Shown in pieces: positions 7,136-10,219 of a DNA stretch of 10,219 nucleotides; the first letter of the stretch is position 1, and each line of letters starts with the position of its first letter. The DNA lies in the NCBI GenBank assembly GCA_031284445.1, contig JAISZW010000067.1:1-10219 (forward strand), in the 5' to 3' direction. Origin of the DNA: Candidatus Methanovirga basalitermitum. GTDB lineage: Archaea > Methanobacteriota > Methanobacteria > Methanobacteriales > Methanobacteriaceae. The notes under the pieces were generated by a model, which made no database searches, was not told the DNA's origin, and saw only the letters and a list, made by a program, of their open reading frames with translations. The translations under genes and the position numbers were made by a program.

Positions 7136-8503
7136 CTACTCCTCATTATTTAAATAAGTTTTAATTAAATTAATTGATGTTTTTTTGATTTCATCAGCTC
7201 TCTCTATGGTTTTTCCTTCTAAAGTTATTCTAATATAGTCCTCTGTTCCAGAAGGTCTTATTAAAATCCAAGCATCATCATCAAACTCTAATCTAACCCC
7301 ATCAATTGTATTAATATTTTTTACATCATCAAAAACATTTTCAATATCTTTCTCAACATTTTTCATAACAGCTATTTTCTCTTCTCTATGTACTTGAATT
7401 TTTTCATGTATGTTAAGATAGTTTGGTACTGCATCCAATAAATCAGATAAATTTCCTTCATGAGATACTATCTCTGCAATTTTCAAACCAGAAAGTATTC
7501 CATCTGGACATAAACAGAATTCAGGGTGAATCCATGTTCCAGAAGGTTCTCCTCCAAAACTTGCATTTTCTACCATAATAGCTTCAGCAACTGAAACATC
7601 ACCTACTTTGGTATGTACAGTTTTCCCACCAACAGAACTAACCACATCATCTACACACATTCCAGCATCAACTGTTGTTATGATGGTATTACCATCCTTA
7701 GCATACTTTTTCGATATAATAGACAATAGTTCATCAAATCCAGACACTCTTCCTTCATTGTCTACAGTAATCATTCTATCACCATCACCATCATGAGCTA
7801 TTCCAATGTCTGACTTTGTAGCTATAACGGCTTTTTTTAGATCTTGCAAGTTAGCTTCATTAGGTTCTGGATTTCTACCAGGGAAAAATCCATCTAATTG
7901 GGAGTTCAATGTTACTACTTCACATCCAGCTTGTTTAAAAATTAATGGAGATAAATATGATGCTGCTCCTGATGCTGGATCAATTACAACTTTTAACCCT
8001 GGCTTTATATTAACCATACTTAACAATTTATTAATATAATCCTCTTGAATAATCTTGTTTTCATATATTTTTCCAATATTATCCCATTTTAGTTCTTGAA
8101 ATCTTTTTGAGAAATAAATATCCTCAATTTCTCTTTCTTGAGCTTGAGTGTATGCCATTCCACTTTTATTCCAAATCTTAATTCCATTGTATTGTGAAGG
8201 ATTATGTGAAGCAGTTAACATTATTCCTGAATCTGCTTTAAGTCTATAAGTGGCATATCCAGATAACGGTGTTGGAACCATACCTAATTTAATAACATTA
8301 CACCCTCTTTCAATTAAACCAGCAGTAATAGCATGTTCAAGGAGTTTATTGCTGGTTCGTGTATCATAACCAACTACAATGTTCCCTTCACCACCCAAAT
8401 AAGTGGCTATAGCACGACCAACATTTAAAGCAAGTTCTCCATTTATTACATTACCGATTTTATCTCGAATACCTGAAGTTCCAAAAAGTTTCTTATTGTC
8501 CAT
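7136..8503 (-). CDS. glmM: Phosphoglucosamine mutase, GlmM-like (paralog 2)
   Basis: A 455-residue phosphohexomutase with all family motifs: LFGTSGIRD at the N-terminus (6-14), phosphoserine loop TASHNP (97-102, Ser99), Mg loop DGDGDR (238-243), sugar loop GGEPSG (317-322) and phosphate loop RPSGTE (416-421). It most likely converts glucosamine-6-phosphate to glucosamine-1-phosphate, because its product is the substrate of the GlmU-like enzyme encoded six bases downstream. ATG 8503 is preceded by GGTGA at four-base spacing. Its upstream neighbour on the same strand is apgM, 84 bases away with no clear promoter between. It is a paralog of the mutase at 1787-3145: the segment FPGRNPEP-EANLQDL and the active-site loops are nearly shared, while the sugar loop differs. 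Of the two copies this one has the better genomic argument for being the true GlmM. Confidence 0.9.
   Translation of the reverse strand: MDNKKLFGTSGIRDKIGNVINGELALNVGRAIATYLGGEGNIVVGYDTRTSNKLLEHAITAGLIERGCNVIKLGMVPTPLSGYATYRLKADSGIMLTASHNPSQYNGIKIWNKSGMAYTQAQEREIEDIYFSKRFQELKWDNIGKIYENKIIQEDYINKLLSMVNIKPGLKVVIDPASGAASYLSPLIFKQAGCEVVTLNSQLDGFFPGRNPEPNEANLQDLKKAVIATKSDIGIAHDGDGDRMITVDNEGRVSGFDELLSIISKKYAKDGNTIITTVDAGMCVDDVVSSVGGKTVHTKVGDVSVAEAIMVENASFGGEPSGTWIHPEFCLCPDGILSGLKIAEIVSHEGNLSDLLDAVPNYLNIHEKIQVHREEKIAVMKNVEKDIENVFDDVKNINTIDGVRLEFDDDAWILIRPSGTEDYIRITLEGKTIERADEIKKTSINLIKTYLNNEE
7139..7144 (-). promoter_or_regulatory. Ribosome-binding site that decides the TTG start of glmU
   Basis: On the reverse strand GAGGAG is formed by the last two codons of glmM paralog 2, directly before its TAG stop. 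GGAG ends nine bases before TTG 7129. At the other genes the full GGAGGTGA pairing would leave eight bases, so the spacing fits. Overlap of this site with the upstream reading frame points to translational coupling. Confidence 0.6.
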
Positions 8504-8522
8504 TAATTCACCGAAATTATAG

Positions 8523-8549
8523 AGTTTACTCCCGATGGTTGAATAAACT
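8523..8549. repeat. Inverted repeat in the apgM-glmM spacer
   Basis: AGTTTA (8523-8528) and TAAACT (8544-8549) form a 6-bp stem with a 15-base loop in the 84-bp spacer between apgM and glmM on the reverse strand. There is no T run after it, so it is not an obvious terminator. It could be an RNA-processing or stability element, or chance. No TATA box stands out in the spacer, which supports cotranscription. Confidence 0.3.
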
Positions 8550-8587
8550 ACATCCCTGAAAATGGTAGTAATGTGATTATTATCTTA

Positions 8588-9826
8588 TCAAGCACCAAAT
8601 TTATGGGTTTTATCCATTAAATCCGTGAGAATATTCATTAAATCAGAACCTCTAATTCTTAAAAGTCCTCCTTTAACAGAATCGATTTCATTGAATCGTT
8701 TAACATCATCCACTCTTACACCATTACCATATATAAGAACAGGAACGGGATCTGCACTATGATCTTTAACGGTAACTGGGGTAGAATGATCAGCTGTTAC
8801 AATTGTAACAATATTTTGAAGTTGTGATATTTTACTAAACACTATTTTATCTACTTTCTCAATAAACTTCATTTTTTCTTCAGCATTACCATCATGCCCT
8901 GATTCATCTGCTCCTTTAATATTTATTAAAAAAAAATCATGGTCTGTATTGTTTACAGCATTAAGTATTGTATCTATAAATTTATCTAAGTTTGTATTCA
9001 CACTACCTGTTGAACCTTCAACTTCAATAATATCCATTCCAGCGAATCTTGCAATACCTATAATAAGTCCAGTTTCAGCAATACAAGCAGAATTTAAACC
9101 ATATTTCTTGTTAAACTCTTCAACTTCAGGAACAATACCAACACCACGTGGAATAACAATATTGGCGGGTATTTCATTATTCCCAATCCTATTCAAATTC
9201 AACGGATGATTTTTAAGAACATTGTAAGATTCTTTAATAATCTTATTTAATAAATCAGCAGTTTTTTTTGCATTGGAAGAATTTTCTGTGGGATAAACTG
9301 TTTTAAGTGGTTTTTCTACAACTTTCGGATCAGCATCTGTTATTTCATCCGATAAATTGGCTCCTCTTAAAACTAAAACTGCTCTATGACCAGTTGATTT
9401 CTTAAATATTATCTCAATATCTTCATAACCTTCTATTTTCATTTTATTTAGTTCTTCAATAAGAGGTGAAGTGTCCTCTTTTATTCTTCCAGCTCTTCTA
9501 TCAACAACAATAAACTCATCATCAACGGTTGAAAAATTACATCTAAAAGCAATATCTCCAGCTTTAATGTTTAATCCAACACCAAATGCTTCGAATGGTC
9601 CTCTACCAGTATAAACAGCATAAGGATCATAACCTAATATAGCTATATGGGCTGTGTCACTACCTGGACGAATACCAGGTGCTATAGAATCCATAATCCC
9701 ATTGATTCCATTTTCAGCTATTTTATCCAAGTTTGGAGTGTTAGCTTTTTGTAATGGTGTTTTATTACCTAATTTCTGTACTGGACGATCTCCTAAGCCA
9801 TCAATCACTAATATCATGCCTTTCAT
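8588..9826 (-). CDS. apgM: 2,3-bisphosphoglycerate-independent phosphoglycerate mutase, archaeal type
   Basis: A 412-residue enzyme of the alkaline phosphatase superfamily, the archaeal aPGAM family. It interconverts 3-phosphoglycerate and 2-phosphoglycerate through a phosphoserine intermediate with two divalent metals, in the cytoplasm. Visible motifs are the metal-binding Asp9 (LVIDGLGDRP), PGSDTAH (54-60, nucleophile Ser56), GYDPYAVYTGRGPFEA (65-80), KGADESGHDG (304-313, with Asp307, His311 and Asp312), TADHSTP (344-350) and DHSADPVPVL (355-364, His356). Length is typical of the family. ATG 9826 is preceded by AGGTGG at the usual spacing. It is the first gene of the reverse-strand unit followed by glmM and glmU, linking triose metabolism to amino-sugar supply. 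A TATA-like sequence lies about 40-50 bases upstream. Confidence 0.93.
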   Translation of the reverse strand: MKGMILVIDGLGDRPVQKLGNKTPLQKANTPNLDKIAENGINGIMDSIAPGIRPGSDTAHIAILGYDPYAVYTGRGPFEAFGVGLNIKAGDIAFRCNFSTVDDEFIVVDRRAGRIKEDTSPLIEELNKMKIEGYEDIEIIFKKSTGHRAVLVLRGANLSDEITDADPKVVEKPLKTVYPTENSSNAKKTADLLNKIIKESYNVLKNHPLNLNRIGNNEIPANIVIPRGVGIVPEVEEFNKKYGLNSACIAETGLIIGIARFAGMDIIEVEGSTGSVNTNLDKFIDTILNAVNNTDHDFFLINIKGADESGHDGNAEEKMKFIEKVDKIVFSKISQLQNIVTIVTADHSTPVTVKDHSADPVPVLIYGNGVRVDDVKRFNEIDSVKGGLLRIRGSDLMNILTDLMDKTHKFGA

Positions 9827-9865
9827 TTAACCACCTAAACTTATTATAAGAATATTTACTTAATT

Positions 9866-9875
9866 TTTAATATAG
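9866..9875 (-). promoter_or_regulatory. Candidate TATA box for apgM-glmM-glmU
   Basis: On the reverse strand CTATATTAAA lies 40-49 bases before the apgM ATG. A start site about 25 bases downstream would give a short leader of about 20 bases carrying the AGGTGG ribosome-binding site. This is the only good promoter candidate for the whole reverse-strand unit. Confidence 0.4.
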
Positions 9876-9970
9876 TACTACTTATTAGTATTATGGGATT
9901 TGACTTATTTTATTTTATACATTAATTATCAACTATTGTAAACTCAAGATTTTTTTTATCTTCTATGATG

Positions 9971-9986
9971 TATATTATATACATAT
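9971..9986 (+). promoter_or_regulatory. TATA-rich element, divergent from apgM
   Basis: TATATTATATACATAT is a strong TATA-like stretch on the forward strand. A transcript starting about 25 bases downstream would begin near 10005 and run into the GGAGGGGTGA sequence. It suggests a transcript leader, although no clear coding sequence follows. Confidence 0.35.
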
Positions 9987-10021
9987 ACTTGTTTTTATAT
10001 TTATGATACTGGGCAACAATT

Positions 10022-10057
10022 TTGGAGGGGTGAAATAATCCAACTGATGGATTTTTT
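10022..10057 (+). promoter_or_regulatory. Leader-like element: ribosome-binding sequence with two alternative hairpins
   Basis: GGAGGGGTGA (10024-10033) is the strongest ribosome-binding sequence in the window. Two hairpins share the same bases. Hairpin 1 pairs TTGGA (10022-10026) with TCCAA (10039-10043), enclosing most of the ribosome-binding sequence. Hairpin 2 pairs AATCCA (10037-10042) with TGGATT (10048-10053), with three more A-T pairs beyond one mismatch, and its T run extends to 10057. The two cannot form together. The arrangement resembles an attenuator or a terminated short RNA. No ligand class is recognised, and intrinsic hairpin terminators are less typical in archaea. Confidence 0.35.
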
Positions 10058-10115
10058 ACAATGTAATTTTTTTATCTCATTTATATATTTTTTGAATTTA
10101 AGAGGGTGTAAAAAA

Positions 10116-10193
10116 GTGTGGAGTTTTTTTCGATTTTTGAAAAAAATCGAAAATGATCATAAACCTTTATTTTACTAAAAGTATCATCCACAC
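10116..10193. repeat. Nested inverted repeats near the window edge
   Basis: GTGTGGA (10116-10122) and TCCACAC (10187-10193) are a perfect 7-bp inverted pair. Between them lies a perfect 12-bp hairpin, TTTTCGATTTTT (10127-10138) with AAAAATCGAAAA (10142-10153), with a 3-base loop. The upstream sequence GAGGGTGTAAAAAAGTGTGG (10102-10121) has the look of an insertion-sequence terminus, but this is an impression and the rest of any element is outside the window. Confidence 0.5.
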
Positions 10194-10219
10194 AAAACTC
10201 ATACTTGAAAAATACAGTT

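Larger units (their letters stand above)
9827..10219. other. Non-coding right end of the window
   Basis: No convincing gene is visible in these 393 bases. The left part holds the apgM promoter on the reverse strand. The middle holds a divergent forward element: TATA-rich DNA at 9968-9988, a strong ribosome-binding sequence at 10024-10033 and hairpins (10022-10057). The right part (10102-10219) holds nested inverted repeats and may be the edge of another element. The longest forward frame after the ribosome-binding sequence is 43 codons (10047-10178) with no recognisable content. Confidence 0.6.

Noticed and set aside
1787..8503. The two mutases as a recent inverted duplication
   Set aside because: The proteins share motifs and overall order but differ at most positions outside the active-site blocks, so the duplication is old.
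10005..10057. A tRNA or known riboswitch at the right-end leader
   Set aside because: The GGGGTGAAATAATCC segment superficially recalls a T-arm, but there is no acceptor stem, anticodon arm or conserved TTC loop, and no known aptamer consensus fits.
10047..10178. 43-codon reading frame at the right end
   Set aside because: Its ATG sits inside the terminator-like hairpin, the product is mostly Phe, Leu, Lys and Asn as expected of random A+T-rich DNA, and it runs through the nested inverted repeats.

Overview
The window looks like chromosomal DNA from a methanogenic archaeon of the order Methanobacteriales, most likely Methanobrevibacter-like. The evidence is very A+T-rich DNA, archaeal-type enzymes (an archaeal phosphoglycerate mutase, an archaeal GlmU-type sugar nucleotidyltransferase, phosphohexomutases close to archaeal GlmM), and a strikingly regular translation signal: GGTGA or a close variant followed by four bases and then ATG. 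The genus is an inference; there is no rRNA or other marker gene here.

Layout. Bases 1-848 hold a badly decayed IS5-type transposase whose recognisable pieces lie in all three forward frames. Bases 849-1273 are non-coding, with small palindromes and a probable promoter. The forward strand then carries a small membrane-anchored OB-fold protein (1274-1672), a phosphohexomutase (glmM paralog 1, 1787-3145), a gamma-class carbonic anhydrase-like protein (3222-3695), a very A+T-rich 276-bp gap, histidinol-phosphate aminotransferase (hisC, 3972-5078) and a radical-SAM activating enzyme for anaerobic ribonucleotide reductase (5122-5829). After a 22-bp convergent junction the reverse strand carries, in transcription order, apgM (9826-8588), glmM paralog 2 (8503-7136) and glmU (7129-5852). 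The last 393 bases have no convincing gene.

How the genes work together. The reverse-strand trio looks like one transcription unit. ApgM interconverts 3- and 2-phosphoglycerate in gluconeogenesis/glycolysis. GlmM turns glucosamine-6-phosphate into glucosamine-1-phosphate. The bifunctional GlmU-like enzyme acetylates and uridylylates that product to UDP-GlcNAc, a precursor of pseudomurein and surface glycans. GlmU begins with TTG six bases after the glmM stop, and its ribosome-binding site lies inside the end of glmM, so the two are probably translationally coupled. The forward-strand genes belong to separate pathways and appear to have their own promoters.

Most of the window is ordinary housekeeping DNA. 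The least explained part is the right end. It has a TATA-rich element, a perfect copy of the local ribosome-binding context but with ATC where ATG is expected, two mutually exclusive hairpins (the second followed by a T run), and then a 12-bp hairpin nested inside another inverted repeat. I did not find a new multi-gene system.
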